Below are positions 24,590 through 34,860 of a DNA stretch of 64,000 bases, in pieces. The first letter of the stretch is position 1; each line of letters starts with the position of its first letter. Position numbers and translations under genes: made by a program. Source of the DNA: Myxococcales bacterium (GTDB lineage Bacteria; Myxococcota_A; Bradymonadia; UBA7976; UBA1532); NCBI GenBank assembly GCA_020633435.1, contig JACKDP010000002.1, forward strand, positions 310,001 to 374,000, given 5' to 3'. The notes under the pieces are model-generated. The model saw nothing but the letters and a program-made list of their open reading frames with translations. It made no database searches and was not told where the DNA came from.

Positions 24590-26053
24590 TCAGGCCTGGA
24601 GGGTGGCCAGCAGGCGGGCGAGGCGGTCATAGCTCTCGGCGGCGCCGGCCTCCATGCCCGACTCGACGTGGCCGTCGCGGGCGGCCTGGGAGGCGTGGGC
24701 CATGGTGGCGATGAGCCGGGTGGCGCCGCCTTCGACGTCGACCAGCTCGGTGGTGACGACGACCTCGTGCTCGGGCATGGGCTCGAAGATGAAGGTGTGC
24801 ACCATGCGCTCCCCGGGGACGACCTCGCGGTAGACGCCGTGGAAGGCGAACGTCTCGCCGTTCGTGGCGCGCTGGACGAAGCGCCACGCGCCGCCCGGGC
24901 GGAAGTCGACCTCGCAGACGAAGAGGGGGGCGTCATCCTGGCCCCACCAGCGGGCCAGGTGCGCGGGCTCGGTGATGGCCGCCCAGACCAGGGGCCGGGG
25001 GGCGTCGAAGACGCGCGTGAAGTGGATGGTGGTGTCGGTGGGCAGGGTGACCTGCAGGAGCCGATCGATGAGGCGCTCGGCGAAGGCGTCGAGCTTGCGC
25101 AGGGTGCCGAAGCCCCCCTCGATGGCGTGGTACTCGAGGGTCGCGGCGCAGGCCTCCGGCGTGTCGAAGAGCGAGCGCAGGGTGACGCGGGTGGCGTCGC
25201 CCTCGGTGGCGAGGGTGAGCGTCGTGACGAACCAGCGGGGGCGCTCGACGCTGTCGCCGTGGTCGTACACCAGGCGCGCCTCGGGCTCGATGGTCGTCCA
25301 CGTCACCAGGTTCGGGTAGTCGGTGCCGTCGGGGCCGTGCATGGTGTAGCGCCACTGGCCGCCGACCCTCAGGTCGAAGGCGTGGGTGGTGTTCTTGAAG
25401 CCCGGCGGGCCCCACCAGCGGTCCAGGTGGACGGGATCGGTGAGGCTCTTCCAGACCACGGCCCGGGGTGCCCGGACGAGCCGCGTGAGCACCAGCTCGC
25501 GATCGGCCTCGGCGCTGGGCACGATGCCAGCCGCGAGGCCGACCAGGCGGTCGAGCACCGCGCCCATGCCCTGCTCGTGGCCCAGCTCGCTGTAGGCGTC
25601 GCGGATGGCGGTGGAGGCGTAGCGGGTGGTCAGGGTCAGCCGCGTGCCGCCCTTCACCTCGGTCAGGTCGACCGCCAGCTCGGATCGGCGGGTGTCCCCC
25701 ACCGCACCGTGCTTCTCCAGCAGCGGGTTGAACCACTCGAACCACTGGGCCGGGTGCTCGCTGACGTCGTCGATGAAGACCAGGCGGGCGGGAGCGGACA
25801 CCTCGGTGAACGTCCCGACCATGGGAAACTCGGTGCCATCCGGCCCCCGCATCACGATGCGCAGCCGGCCGCCCGGGCGGGCATCGGCGACACACTCGGC
25901 CACGCTGAAGCCCTTGGGCGCGAACCAGCGGACGAGGTGGCGGGCGTCCGTCCAGGCCGCGAAGACCAGCTCGCGGGGGGCGGGGATGACCCGCTCGATC
26001 ACCAGCTTCGCGTCGGGGTGGGGCTGGAACTGCTGGATCTCACTCATGTTCAT
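24590..26053 (-). CDS. Triple SRPBCC/AHSA1-domain protein
   Basis: A 487-aa protein. Three tandem AHSA1-type START-like domains of ~150 residues each: ~15-160 (VIERVIPAPRELVFAAWTDARHLVRWFAP), ~185-330 (LTRLVRAPRAVVWKSLTDPVHLDRWWGPPGF) and ~345-487 (FTRVFDAPRPLVWAAITEPAHLARWWGQDDAP). Each has the typical GG.(W/L)R......DG..(F/Y) hairpin. AHSA1 proteins are normally single-domain, ~150 aa, and bind hydrophobic ligands in a helix-grip cavity, so the triplication is unusual. The gene overlaps the arsR gene by 14 nt and is surely cotranscribed. This ArsR-SRPBCC pairing is widespread, but the ligand is unknown. Confidence 0.88.
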   Translation of the reverse strand: MNMSEIQQFQPHPDAKLVIERVIPAPRELVFAAWTDARHLVRWFAPKGFSVAECVADARPGGRLRIVMRGPDGTEFPMVGTFTEVSAPARLVFIDDVSEHPAQWFEWFNPLLEKHGAVGDTRRSELAVDLTEVKGGTRLTLTTRYASTAIRDAYSELGHEQGMGAVLDRLVGLAAGIVPSAEADRELVLTRLVRAPRAVVWKSLTDPVHLDRWWGPPGFKNTTHAFDLRVGGQWRYTMHGPDGTDYPNLVTWTTIEPEARLVYDHGDSVERPRWFVTTLTLATEGDATRVTLRSLFDTPEACAATLEYHAIEGGFGTLRKLDAFAERLIDRLLQVTLPTDTTIHFTRVFDAPRPLVWAAITEPAHLARWWGQDDAPLFVCEVDFRPGGAWRFVQRATNGETFAFHGVYREVVPGERMVHTFIFEPMPEHEVVVTTELVDVEGGATRLIATMAHASQAARDGHVESGMEAGAAESYDRLARLLATLQA

Positions 26054-26384
26054 CGGTTTCCTCTGCTCCCTGGAGCTCTCGCAGATAGGCCTCGAGGCGG
26101 TCGAGCCGGGCTTCCCAGTGCTGGCGGTACTGCTCGACCCAGGCCGACACGTCCTGCAGCGGCGCCGCCACCAGGTGGCAGGGCCGGCGCTGGGCGTCGC
26201 GGCTGCGGCTCACCAGGCCCGCGCTCTCCAGCACCTTCAGGTGCTTGGAGATGGCCGGCTGGCTGAGATCGAACGGGGCGACCAGATCGGTGACCGTCGC
26301 CTCCCCGAGCGCGAGGCGCTCGAGGATGGCCCGGCGGGTGGGATCGGCCAGCGCCGCGAAGGTGGCGCTGAGGGCGTCGGCCAT
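26040..26384 (-). CDS. ArsR-family transcriptional regulator
   Basis: A 114-aa protein. The ATG is preceded by GGAGG with a 7-nt spacer. The winged-helix HTH is complete: MADALSATFAALADPTRRAILERLALGEATVTDLVAPFDLSQPAISKHLKVLESAGLVSRSRDAQRRPCHLVA. The C-terminal helix has AWVEQYRQHWEARLDRLEAYL, typical of the ArsR subgroup paired with AHSA1 proteins. It lacks the CxC metal site of true arsenic sensors. It probably represses its own operon through the perfect palindrome at 26404-26419, which is relieved by an unknown signal. Confidence 0.9.
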   Translation of the reverse strand: MADALSATFAALADPTRRAILERLALGEATVTDLVAPFDLSQPAISKHLKVLESAGLVSRSRDAQRRPCHLVAAPLQDVSAWVEQYRQHWEARLDRLEAYLRELQGAEETDEHE

Positions 26385-26403
26385 GGCTGAACCTCCTGGC
26401 TAT

Positions 26404-26419
26404 ATAACCAGATGGTTAT
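26404..26419. promoter_or_regulatory. Palindromic operator upstream of arsR
   Basis: ATAACCA-GA-TGGTTAT: perfect 7-bp arms with a 2-nt spacer, centred 28 nt before the arsR ATG and overlapping a TATATA-type -10 (minus strand). It also covers the last codon of the sua5-type gene. Position and symmetry fit an ArsR autorepression site. Confidence 0.7.
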
Positions 26420-27435
26420 TGATCGGGATCGCCGGCGCGGTCAAGGAGGAAAGCGTCGACGTCGGCGTCGGTGGTGAGGTGCCACGTCGCGGCGCGGCGC
26501 AGGCGCTCGCTGACGGGCAGATCGTCGGCGAGGCCCTCGATGAGCAGGAGGGGTGGCATGTCGAGGGCGCGCAGGTCGGCGTAGAGGTGGTGGGTGAGGG
26601 CGGCGGCGTCGGCGCGGAACCGGGCGCCGAGGCGGGGGACGCGGGTGCAGAGGCGGCCGGCGCGGGCGGGCACGGCGGCGTGCAGGCGGTCGAGGGCGGC
26701 GTCGCTGACGCCGGGGCCGACGAGCAGCACCGGCGTGCGGGGGCGGTAGTGGGGGTAGCGGGTGCCGGGGGAGTGGACGGAGCCGGCCGCGGTGCCGACG
26801 GGCTGGCCCAGGATCTCGGCGATGCGGGCCGCGGAGGTGCCCCCCGGGCGCAGGACGCGGGGCTCGTCGTCGAAGAGGGCCAGGACGGTGGACTCGATGC
26901 CGACGGTGCAGGGGCCGCCGTCGAGGATGAGCGGCACGCGGCCGGCGAGGTCGGCGAGGACGTGCGCGGCCGTCGTGGGGCTGGGGCGACCGGAGCGGTT
27001 GGCGCTGGGCGCGGCGATGGGCAGGCCGGCGGCGCGGACGAGGGCCAGGGCGACGGGGTGGGCGGGCACGCGGACGGCCACGGTCGCCAGGCCCGCCGCG
27101 GCGGGGATCTCGACGCCGGCCCGGCGAGGGAGCACGAGCGAGAGGGGGCCGGGCCAGCAGGCGGCGGCCAGCCGGGCGGCGCGGTCGTCGAGGCGCGCGA
27201 AGGCGGCGGCGGCCTCGAGGGCGTCGACGTGCACGATGAGCGGGTTGTCGGCGGGGCGGCCCTTCGCGGCGAAGATGGCAGCCACCGCGCGGGCGTCGAG
27301 GGCGTCGCCGCCGAGGCCGTAGACCGTCTCCGTCGGGAAGGCCACCAGCTCGCCGCGCTGCAGGCGCGCCGCCGCGTCGGCGATGGCCGCGTCGCCGGGG
27401 GCGCCGGTGGCAGGGCTGACGAGCGTCGCGTCCAT
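26416..27435 (-). CDS. tsaC: L-threonylcarbamoyladenylate synthase (Sua5 type)
   Basis: A 339-aa cytoplasmic enzyme that makes threonylcarbamoyl-AMP from Thr, bicarbonate and ATP for the tRNA t6A37 modification. The N-terminal YrdC domain has GELVAFPTETVYGLGGDA, AAKGRPADNPLIVHV, CWPGPLSLVL, VAVRVPAHPVALAL and PIAAPSANRSGRPSPTTAAHV. A linker TRYPHYRPRTPVLLV then leads to a C-terminal Sua5 domain (~210-330). This two-domain form (~340 aa) differs from the short TsaC (~190 aa). The stop lies inside the arsR operator palindrome, 31 bp from the arsR start. Confidence 0.92.
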   Translation of the reverse strand: MDATLVSPATGAPGDAAIADAAARLQRGELVAFPTETVYGLGGDALDARAVAAIFAAKGRPADNPLIVHVDALEAAAAFARLDDRAARLAAACWPGPLSLVLPRRAGVEIPAAAGLATVAVRVPAHPVALALVRAAGLPIAAPSANRSGRPSPTTAAHVLADLAGRVPLILDGGPCTVGIESTVLALFDDEPRVLRPGGTSAARIAEILGQPVGTAAGSVHSPGTRYPHYRPRTPVLLVGPGVSDAALDRLHAAVPARAGRLCTRVPRLGARFRADAAALTHHLYADLRALDMPPLLLIEGLADDLPVSERLRRAATWHLTTDADVDAFLLDRAGDPDQ

Positions 27436-27502
27436 GGGCTCTCCGCGTCGGGTCGATCCGCCTCCTACACCGCGGGCCGCCCGGCGTCACGCCCCCTCGC
27501 GG

Positions 27503-27727
27503 TCAGAGGATGATGTCGCCGCCGTCGTCGTCGGCGCTCAGGGCCCGGAGGCGGGCCTCGACGTCGGCGCGGCGGTGGGCCGTCGCCGCGGGATCGGCGC
27601 CCAGCAGCAGGACGTCGCCCTCCTGGACCCCGGGCGGCAGCGCGGCGAGGGGCACGTCGAAGGTGTCCTCCAGGCCGTCCGCCACGATCACCGCGAAGCT
27701 CCCCTCGATGCGGTCCACGACCCACAT
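27503..27727 (-). CDS. DUF3006-like small protein
   Basis: A 74-aa protein beginning MWVVDRIEGSFAVIVADGLEDTFDVPLAALPPGVQEGDVLLL, a compact beta-barrel-like pattern typical of DUF3006 (WxVDRIEG..AVIE.....PL..LP..EGDVL). It starts 2 nt after the stop of the HATPase gene, so it is in the same transcript. The C-terminus is charged (RRADVEARLRALSADDDGG). Function of the family is not known to me. Confidence 0.75.
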   Translation of the reverse strand: MWVVDRIEGSFAVIVADGLEDTFDVPLAALPPGVQEGDVLLLGADPAATAHRRADVEARLRALSADDDGGDIIL

Positions 27728-27729
27728 GC

Positions 27730-28677
27730 TCAGCGCCTCCGTGCGAAAAGATTGAGTGATTTCGGGGTGATGGAGGCCTCTTTCATGCTGCCGCGGATGT
27801 TCATCACCCCGACGACCTCGGTGGAGCGGCCGGGCTCCACGCTGACGTGGAGGGCGTTGAGGGCGTCGAACATCAAGAAGAGGCCGAGGCCAGCGCCCCC
27901 CTCCTTCTGGTCGATCTGATCGTCCCCGCGGCGCAGGCCCTTGCCGATGTAGCGCTTCACCGTCTCGGCCTCCAGGCCGCCGAAGGGGTCGCGGATGGCG
28001 ATGACGAGCTTCTGGCCGTCGCTGCCGAAGCTGAAGGCGGGCTGATCGGCGGGGGCGAGCTGGACGGCCGTGGCGCGGCGGCGCTGGGCGTGCAGCGGGC
28101 TGCCCGTCTGGCGGTCCACGGGGGCGTCGTAGATGGCGTTCATCAGCATCTCGTCGGCCACGTCCATGAGGCGATCGACGATGCGGCCGCGGATGCCCAG
28201 GCCGTGCAGCAGCCCCTCGATGCGGTCGAAGGCGAGGTGCTTGTCGGTCGAGCCGGTGATCTGGACCTGGTGGACGACGGCCCCCCAGGGCAGGTGGCCG
28301 GCGACGCCGGGCGTGGGTCGGCCGAGCAGGCGCGCGAGCGTCGCCGTCAGCTCCTCCATGAACCACGGCGTGCCCTGGCCGGCGAGGTGCAGGAACCAGG
28401 GGCGCGTCAGCAGGTGCTGCAGGTCGAGGGGGGGCGACGGATCGGCGACCAGGACCACCCGCAGGCCGGGGTGGGCCGCCACGGCGGCGTCGATGGCGGG
28501 CGGCGTGCGGTCGTGCAGGTGCTCGACGAGCAGGATGTGGGCGCCGCCGAGGTGCGGCGCCGCGGCGTCCATGTCGGTGACGGCCGTGACGCGGGCGCCG
28601 GCGCAGGTGGCCACCCGGATGGCCGGCCGGAGGGCGACGGCGTCGCCCACGCAGACGATGCGTGGCTGCACCACCAC
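27730..28677 (-). CDS. Receiver-like plus HATPase-domain regulatory protein
   Basis: A 315-aa protein starting at GTG (28677). Residues ~1-120 resemble a degenerate receiver domain (PRIVCVGDAVALRPAIRV, HILLVEHLHD, LRVVLVADPSPPLDLQHLLTRPW). The second half is a GHKL/RsbW-like ATPase: N-box RLMDVADEMLMNAIYDAP, G1-like VIAIRDPFGGL and G2 EGGAGLGLFLMFDALNALHVSVEPGRSTEVV. No HisKA dimerisation helix or phospho-acceptor His is seen, so it is more like an anti-sigma/switch-protein kinase or an orphan ATPase than a sensor kinase. It sits 4 nt after the PhnD-like gene and 2 nt before the DUF3006 gene. Confidence 0.65.
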   Translation of the reverse strand: MVVQPRIVCVGDAVALRPAIRVATCAGARVTAVTDMDAAAPHLGGAHILLVEHLHDRTPPAIDAAVAAHPGLRVVLVADPSPPLDLQHLLTRPWFLHLAGQGTPWFMEELTATLARLLGRPTPGVAGHLPWGAVVHQVQITGSTDKHLAFDRIEGLLHGLGIRGRIVDRLMDVADEMLMNAIYDAPVDRQTGSPLHAQRRRATAVQLAPADQPAFSFGSDGQKLVIAIRDPFGGLEAETVKRYIGKGLRRGDDQIDQKEGGAGLGLFLMFDALNALHVSVEPGRSTEVVGVMNIRGSMKEASITPKSLNLFARRR

Positions 28678-28681
28678 CGCC

Positions 28682-29605
28682 TCAGAACGCGTCGGCCGGC
28701 GGGGCCGGGATGGCCATCAAGGCCGCCGGATCCGGGGCAGGCAGGGCGACGGCGCCCCGCTCCATCTGGTCGGGCACGGGCGGCAGCGCCGACCGGGGCC
28801 CGGCGAAGGCGGGGTCGTTGCCGGGGGCGCGGGGGCCGGCGTCCAGGTCGCGCTTGAGGCGGCCCAGGCTGGCGCCATCGAAGGCGCCGAAGCCATCGAA
28901 GACGCCGTTGCGGGCGCTCACGCCGGTGATGGCGCCGCGCACCTTCGCGACGACGGCGGCGTCCAGGTCGCGGGCCGTCTGGACGAACACGGGCAGCGGC
29001 GCGCCGCGGCTCTGGAACGAGACGCCGAGGCCGTCCGCGTTGCCGCTGAACGTGAACGCGGCGTCGGCCTTGCCGAGCTTCACCAGGCTCAGGGCGCCCT
29101 GGGCGTCGCGGGCCGTCGTCGTCTTGAACCAGTCGGCGGGCACCTGGCCCTGGAGCAGGTGGTTCATGACGAAGGACTTGTCGCGGCCGCCGACCGCCAC
29201 CAGCGCCAGCGTGCGCCCCTTCAAGGCGCCGATGCCCGGGGTGGCGCCGTCGCTCGTGACCAGGACCATGGGCCGGCTGGCGTTGCCGCCGCTGGTGCCC
29301 TGGGCGAGGGCGGTGAAGCCCCGCTCGGCCTGGAGCTGGGCCTCGACCACGGCGAAGTGGACCTGCCCCTCCTGGACCTGGCGGTCGAAGTCGCCCCGCG
29401 TCGCAAAGCCTCGACCTGAAAAGGGAATCCCGGTGGCGGCGGTCAGCTTCGCGGCGACGTCGTTGGCGTAGCCCGTGCGGGCGAGGGAGTTGGGGAAGTA
29501 GATCCGGGGCGCGAAGACGCCCACCACGTAGCCGGCGGGGGCCTCGGGCTGGGCGGCCGCGGGCAGCGCGAGCAGGAGCCCGGCGAGGAGCAGCATCGCC
29601 TTCAC
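28682..29605 (-). CDS. PhnD-like periplasmic binding protein
   Basis: A 307-aa protein. The GTG at 29605 overlaps the TPR gene stop (GTGA) and has GGGGAGG upstream. Signal peptide VKAMLLLAGLLLALPAAA. The mature protein follows the phosphate/phosphonate-type substrate-binding fold: GVFAPRIYFPNSLARTGYANDVAAKLTAATGIPF, FDRQVQEGQVHFAVVEAQL, IGALKGRTLALVAVGGRDKSFVMNHLL, LVKLGKADAAFTFSGNADGL and PVFVQTARDLDAAVVAKVR. The C-terminus is a Pro-rich tail. No ABC permease or ATPase is adjacent, so it may present a ligand to a signalling partner (the HATPase protein just downstream) rather than feed a transporter; that is inference. Confidence 0.7.
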   Translation of the reverse strand: MKAMLLLAGLLLALPAAAQPEAPAGYVVGVFAPRIYFPNSLARTGYANDVAAKLTAATGIPFSGRGFATRGDFDRQVQEGQVHFAVVEAQLQAERGFTALAQGTSGGNASRPMVLVTSDGATPGIGALKGRTLALVAVGGRDKSFVMNHLLQGQVPADWFKTTTARDAQGALSLVKLGKADAAFTFSGNADGLGVSFQSRGAPLPVFVQTARDLDAAVVAKVRGAITGVSARNGVFDGFGAFDGASLGRLKRDLDAGPRAPGNDPAFAGPRSALPPVPDQMERGAVALPAPDPAALMAIPAPPADAF

Positions 29606-32043
29606 TGGCCGGCCTCCCCGAAGCGGTAGATGCGGTCCTTCACGTCGGCGATCTCGCCGGCGCGGGCGGCGAGGGGCCCGCCGCTGGTGACCTGGCGGCG
29701 GAAGGCCTCCCACGCGGCGCGCTGGTCGCCCTTCGCCTCGGCGGCGACGCCGGTGTTGAAGCTGGCCTCCGGCACCTGGTCTTCGAGCTTGCGCCAGGCG
29801 GCCAGGGCGCGGTCGCGGCCCTTCTTCTGCTGCCACGCGATGACCAGCAGGTTGTGGTCCACCACGGGGTCGGCGCCCAGCTCGCGGTCGGCGTCGAGGG
29901 CCTTGCGGGCGCCGTTCAGGTCGCCGGCCTGGTACAGGGCCTGGGCCTGGCGGTCGAGGGCGAACTTGCAGAGCCGGCGCTCGAGGGGGGCCTGGCAGCG
30001 GCCCAGCCGGTCCAGCGCCAGGTCGTAGCGGCGCACGAGGGCGTCGGCGTGGGCCTGCAGGTACTCCAGGTGGCTGGCGGGGGTGCCGGCGCGCAGCAGG
30101 GCGGTGAGGCCCGGCCCGGCCTGGCGGCCCTTCTGGATGGCCTGGCCCAGGTGGGCGCGGCCCTCGCGGCCGTCGCCCCGGCGCAGGGCGGCCACGGCGG
30201 CGGCGTAGTGCACCCGGGCGGCCACGTCGCGGGGCAGGCTGGCCTCGGCTTCGAGGGCGAAGCGCAGGTCGGTGGCGGTGCGGCGGCCCGCGGCGTCGCC
30301 GCCGAGCTGGGCGGCGGCGCGGGCGTAGTGCACCAGGGCCAGGCCGCGGCGCAGGTCGGCGTCGGCCGGCCAGCTGCGCGCCGACTCGGTGAGCAGGTCG
30401 ACGGCGGCGTCCACCTGGCCGGCCTCCACCTGGGCCTGGGCGAGGGCGAGGGCCGAGCCGACGCTGGGCTCGGCCTTCATGGCCGCCTCGAGATCGGCCC
30501 GGGCGCCATCGGCGTCCCCGGCGAGGAGCTTCGCGCGGCCGAGGGCGTGGCGGGCGGCGGCGAGGTCGGGGGCCGCCTTCAAGGCCGACTCGGCCAGGGC
30601 GCGGGCGCCCGGCGCGTCGTCGAGGGCGAGGCGGACGAGGGCCCGGTCGGCCTGCAGGGTGGCGTCGGCCGGCTGGAGGGCCAGGGCGCGCTCCAGCAGC
30701 TTGTCCGCGGCGGCGGCGTCCTGGGCGACGGCGGCCCGGGCCCGCGCGGCGAGGACGGTGGCGGCGGCGGCCCGGACGAAGGGCTCGCGGGGGTCGAGCT
30801 TGAGGGCCTCGTCCAGCGCCGGGGCGGCCTCGGCGATGGCGCCGGCCCGCAGCGCCGTCAGGGCCAGGTTCGCCTGCAACCGGGCCTCCTTCGGGGCGCG
30901 GGCGACGGCCTGGCGGTGCAGGTCGAGGGCGACCTCGAGCTGCCCCCGCTGGCGCGCCACGGTGCCGAGGGCGCTGAGGATCCAGGCGTCGTCGGGGGCG
31001 CCCTTGCGGGCCCGCTCCAGGGTGGCCTCGGCGTCAGCGGGCCGCCCGTTGCGCAGGTGGAGGATGCCGATCTTGTAGGCGACCTGCGGGATGTCGGCCT
31101 TGAGGCGGAGCGCCTGGGCCAGCTCCTCCAGGGCCGCGGCGTCCTGCCCCAGCTCCATCAGGGCGGAGCCCAGGAAGTAGCGGCCGTTGAAGCTGTCGGG
31201 GCGGCCCTTCACGAACTGCCGGTAGTACGGCACCGCCTCGGCGTTGCGGCCGAGCTTGAAGTAGCTCTGGGCCAGGTTGAACAGCACGCTCTCGCGGCCC
31301 GGGTCGCGCTTCAGGGCGACCTCCAGGACGGCCACGGCCTTCTCGTACTGGCCGAGCTGGAAGAGGGCGTTGCCGATGTTGACCTGGGCCTGGATGTTGT
31401 CGGGCCAGCGTCGCTGGACGGCCTCGAACGCGGCCAGGGCCTCGGCGAAGAGGCCCAGCTTGAAGTAGGTGTTGCCGAGCTTCGCCCGCACCGCGGTGGC
31501 CTCGGGATCGAGCTTGAGGTACCGCTCCAGGGCCGGCCGGGCGCGGGCGTAGTCGCGCTGCTCGTAGTAGTGCTCCCCCAGCACCACCAGCACCTCGGGG
31601 AAGCGCTCGCCCCCCTGGCTGGCCACCTGCTCCAGCACCGGGACGGCCTGGTCGGCCTTGCCTGCGGCGAGGAGGTTCTGGCCGTACCAGAAGCGCAGGT
31701 CGAGGTTGGCGGGGGCGCGCTTGAGGCCGGCCTCCAGCAGCGGCAGGGCGGCGGCGTGGCGGGCCAGGCTGTAGTGCAGCACCCCGAGCTTCACGTAGAC
31801 GTCGATGTAGGCGGGGTCGGCCTTCTGCGCGTCGAGCAGGGCGTCGAGGGCGTCGGCGTACTTCTCCTTGGCGTCATCCGTCTTGCCGCGCGCGCGCAGG
31901 GCGTCGCCCGCCTCGCGCAGGCGCTCGCCCTCCAGGTAGGCGCGCTGGGCGGCCCCCTGCGGCTGGTAGCGCCCCTGGCCCAGGGCCGGGCCGGCGGCGA
32001 GGGCCCCGAGGAGGGCCCAGGAGAGGATGACGGCGACGCGCAT
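29602..32043 (-). CDS. Exported TPR-repeat protein
   Basis: An 813-aa protein with a signal peptide (MRVAVILSWALLGALAAGPALGQG). Residues ~35-800 are made of about 18-20 tetratricopeptide repeats, e.g. IDVYVKLGVLHYSLARHAAALPLLEAGL, AVRAKLGNTYFKLGLFAEALAAFEAV and AQVNIGNALFQLGQYEKAVAVLEVAL. TPR arrays are protein-interaction scaffolds; this one probably works in the periplasm. The end overlaps the PhnD-like gene by 4 nt. The 138-bp gap before it (32044-32181) contains TAGAGT about 40 nt upstream of the ATG as a possible -10. Confidence 0.85.
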   Translation of the reverse strand: MRVAVILSWALLGALAAGPALGQGRYQPQGAAQRAYLEGERLREAGDALRARGKTDDAKEKYADALDALLDAQKADPAYIDVYVKLGVLHYSLARHAAALPLLEAGLKRAPANLDLRFWYGQNLLAAGKADQAVPVLEQVASQGGERFPEVLVVLGEHYYEQRDYARARPALERYLKLDPEATAVRAKLGNTYFKLGLFAEALAAFEAVQRRWPDNIQAQVNIGNALFQLGQYEKAVAVLEVALKRDPGRESVLFNLAQSYFKLGRNAEAVPYYRQFVKGRPDSFNGRYFLGSALMELGQDAAALEELAQALRLKADIPQVAYKIGILHLRNGRPADAEATLERARKGAPDDAWILSALGTVARQRGQLEVALDLHRQAVARAPKEARLQANLALTALRAGAIAEAAPALDEALKLDPREPFVRAAAATVLAARARAAVAQDAAAADKLLERALALQPADATLQADRALVRLALDDAPGARALAESALKAAPDLAAARHALGRAKLLAGDADGARADLEAAMKAEPSVGSALALAQAQVEAGQVDAAVDLLTESARSWPADADLRRGLALVHYARAAAQLGGDAAGRRTATDLRFALEAEASLPRDVAARVHYAAAVAALRRGDGREGRAHLGQAIQKGRQAGPGLTALLRAGTPASHLEYLQAHADALVRRYDLALDRLGRCQAPLERRLCKFALDRQAQALYQAGDLNGARKALDADRELGADPVVDHNLLVIAWQQKKGRDRALAAWRKLEDQVPEASFNTGVAAEAKGDQRAAWEAFRRQVTSGGPLAARAGEIADVKDRIYRFGEAGQ

Positions 32044-32181
32044 GGCCGACCTTTGACGCCAGGATCGGGGCTCGTCCGAGGACTCTACCCCGAGGGATCG
32101 GCGGTGGCCAGCCTGGGCCGACCGCCACCTCCCCTGGTGGCCCGTGGCGGGTGGGTTCCTTACAGGCAGGGCGCGCCGGCG

Positions 32182-33518
<1,337 letters not shown>

Positions 33519-33522
<4 letters not shown>

Positions 33523-34856
33523 CGGGCCGGGGTGACGAGGCCGGGCAGGGCGTCGGCCCGGGCCACGCAGTCGGCGACGCTCACGCCGTGGACGCCATTG
33601 CCGGCCAGGAACAGGCCCGCGGGCAGGGCGGCCTCGGCGGCGCGCACGCGCTCCAGGTGGCCCAGGGTGTACTGCGGGATGCCCGCGTCCCAGCGGATGA
33701 TCCGGTGGAAGACGGGGGCCGGCACCGGGCCGCCGAGGGTGATGCCCACCTCGGCCAGGGCCAGGGCCAGCAGGGCCGCGTCGTCGAGGCCGACGAGGGC
33801 CGGATCGCGGGCGCCGCCGATGATGACGCGCAGCAGGACGTGGCCCTCGGGGGCGCGCCCCGGGAAGATGGTGGAGGGCCAGAGGACGCCGAGGACCTGG
33901 CGGCCGGCCTTCTTCGGGACGAGGAAGCCGAAGCCGTCGAGGGGGCGCGGGAGCTGGTCGGCGCGGTAGCCCAGGCCGACGACCGCCACGGGCGCGTAGG
34001 GGATGGCGGCCAGCGGGGCGGCGGCGGCGGGGGCCAGCGGGCTCAGCAGGGCGCCGGTGGTGAAGGCCGGGGTGGCGAAGACCACGGCGTCCACGTCCAG
34101 GGCGTCGCCGCCGCCGGCCTCGACCGTCCAGCCCGCGCCCCGGGCGCGCAGCCCGGTGACGGGCCGGCCCAGGTGCACGGCGTCCCCCAGGCGGGCGGCC
34201 AGCGTCTCGACCAGCTCGCCCATGCCCCCCGAGAACGACGTGAGCTTGCCGCCGGGGCCGCCGCCCTCCTTGCGGCTCTTCATCATGCCCTTGAAGAGGC
34301 TGCCGTACTGGCGCTCCAGGGCGGGCAGGGCCGGCAAGGCCGCGTCCACGCTCAGCTTTTCGGCGTCGCCCGCGTAGATGCCGGTGACGAAGGGATCGGC
34401 CAGGGTGTCGGCGGCCTGGGGGCCGAGGCGCCGGGCGAAGAAGGCGTGCACCGACTCCTCGGGGCCCTCGCGGCGCGCGCGGATGAAGGGCTCGGCCAGG
34501 GCGCGCAGGCGGCCGCCGAGGGTCATCAGATCGCTCTTGAGGAAGGCCGGGGGGCTGGCGGGCAGCGGCTTGAGGGCGCCGTCGAGGAAGAGGTAGCGGC
34601 GCTTCGCGGCGTCGGCGGCCGGGCAGAAGTGGTCCTCGGGGATGCCCGCGTCGCGCGCGAGGGTGAAGACGTCGGCCCGCTTGTCGAGGACGCCGTTGGC
34701 GGCGTGCTCTACGAGGAAGCCCTCGTCCCGCTCGCTGTGGATCTTGCCGCCCGCGCGGGCGGCGGCCTCCAGGACGACGACGTCGTGGCCCGCCCCGCGC
34801 AGCCGGAAGGCGGCGGAGAGGCCGCTGATGCCAGCGCCGATGATCGCGATCTTCAT
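33519..34856 (-). CDS. hemY: Protoporphyrinogen oxidase (HemY type)
   Basis: A 445-aa FAD enzyme that oxidises (copro/proto)porphyrinogen IX in haem synthesis, using O2. The N-terminal dinucleotide motif is MKIAIIGAGISGLSAAFRLRGAGHDVVVLEA, followed by GGKIHSERDEGFLVEHAANGVL, FVTGIYAGDAEKLSV, SFSGGMGELVETLA and the C-terminal GLFLAGNGVHGVSVADCVARA FAD-binding segment. Length is normal for the family. It lies 4 nt after hemE and overlaps the sigma-54 activator gene by 4 nt. Whether the substrate is copro- or protoporphyrinogen cannot be told here. Confidence 0.9.
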
Positions 34857-34860
34857 GGCC

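Noticed and set aside
32044..32181. Rho-independent terminator after the sigma-54 activator gene
   Set aside because: CCACC/GGTGG and GGCGGT/ACCGCC stems exist but are short, overlap each other and have no U-tract.
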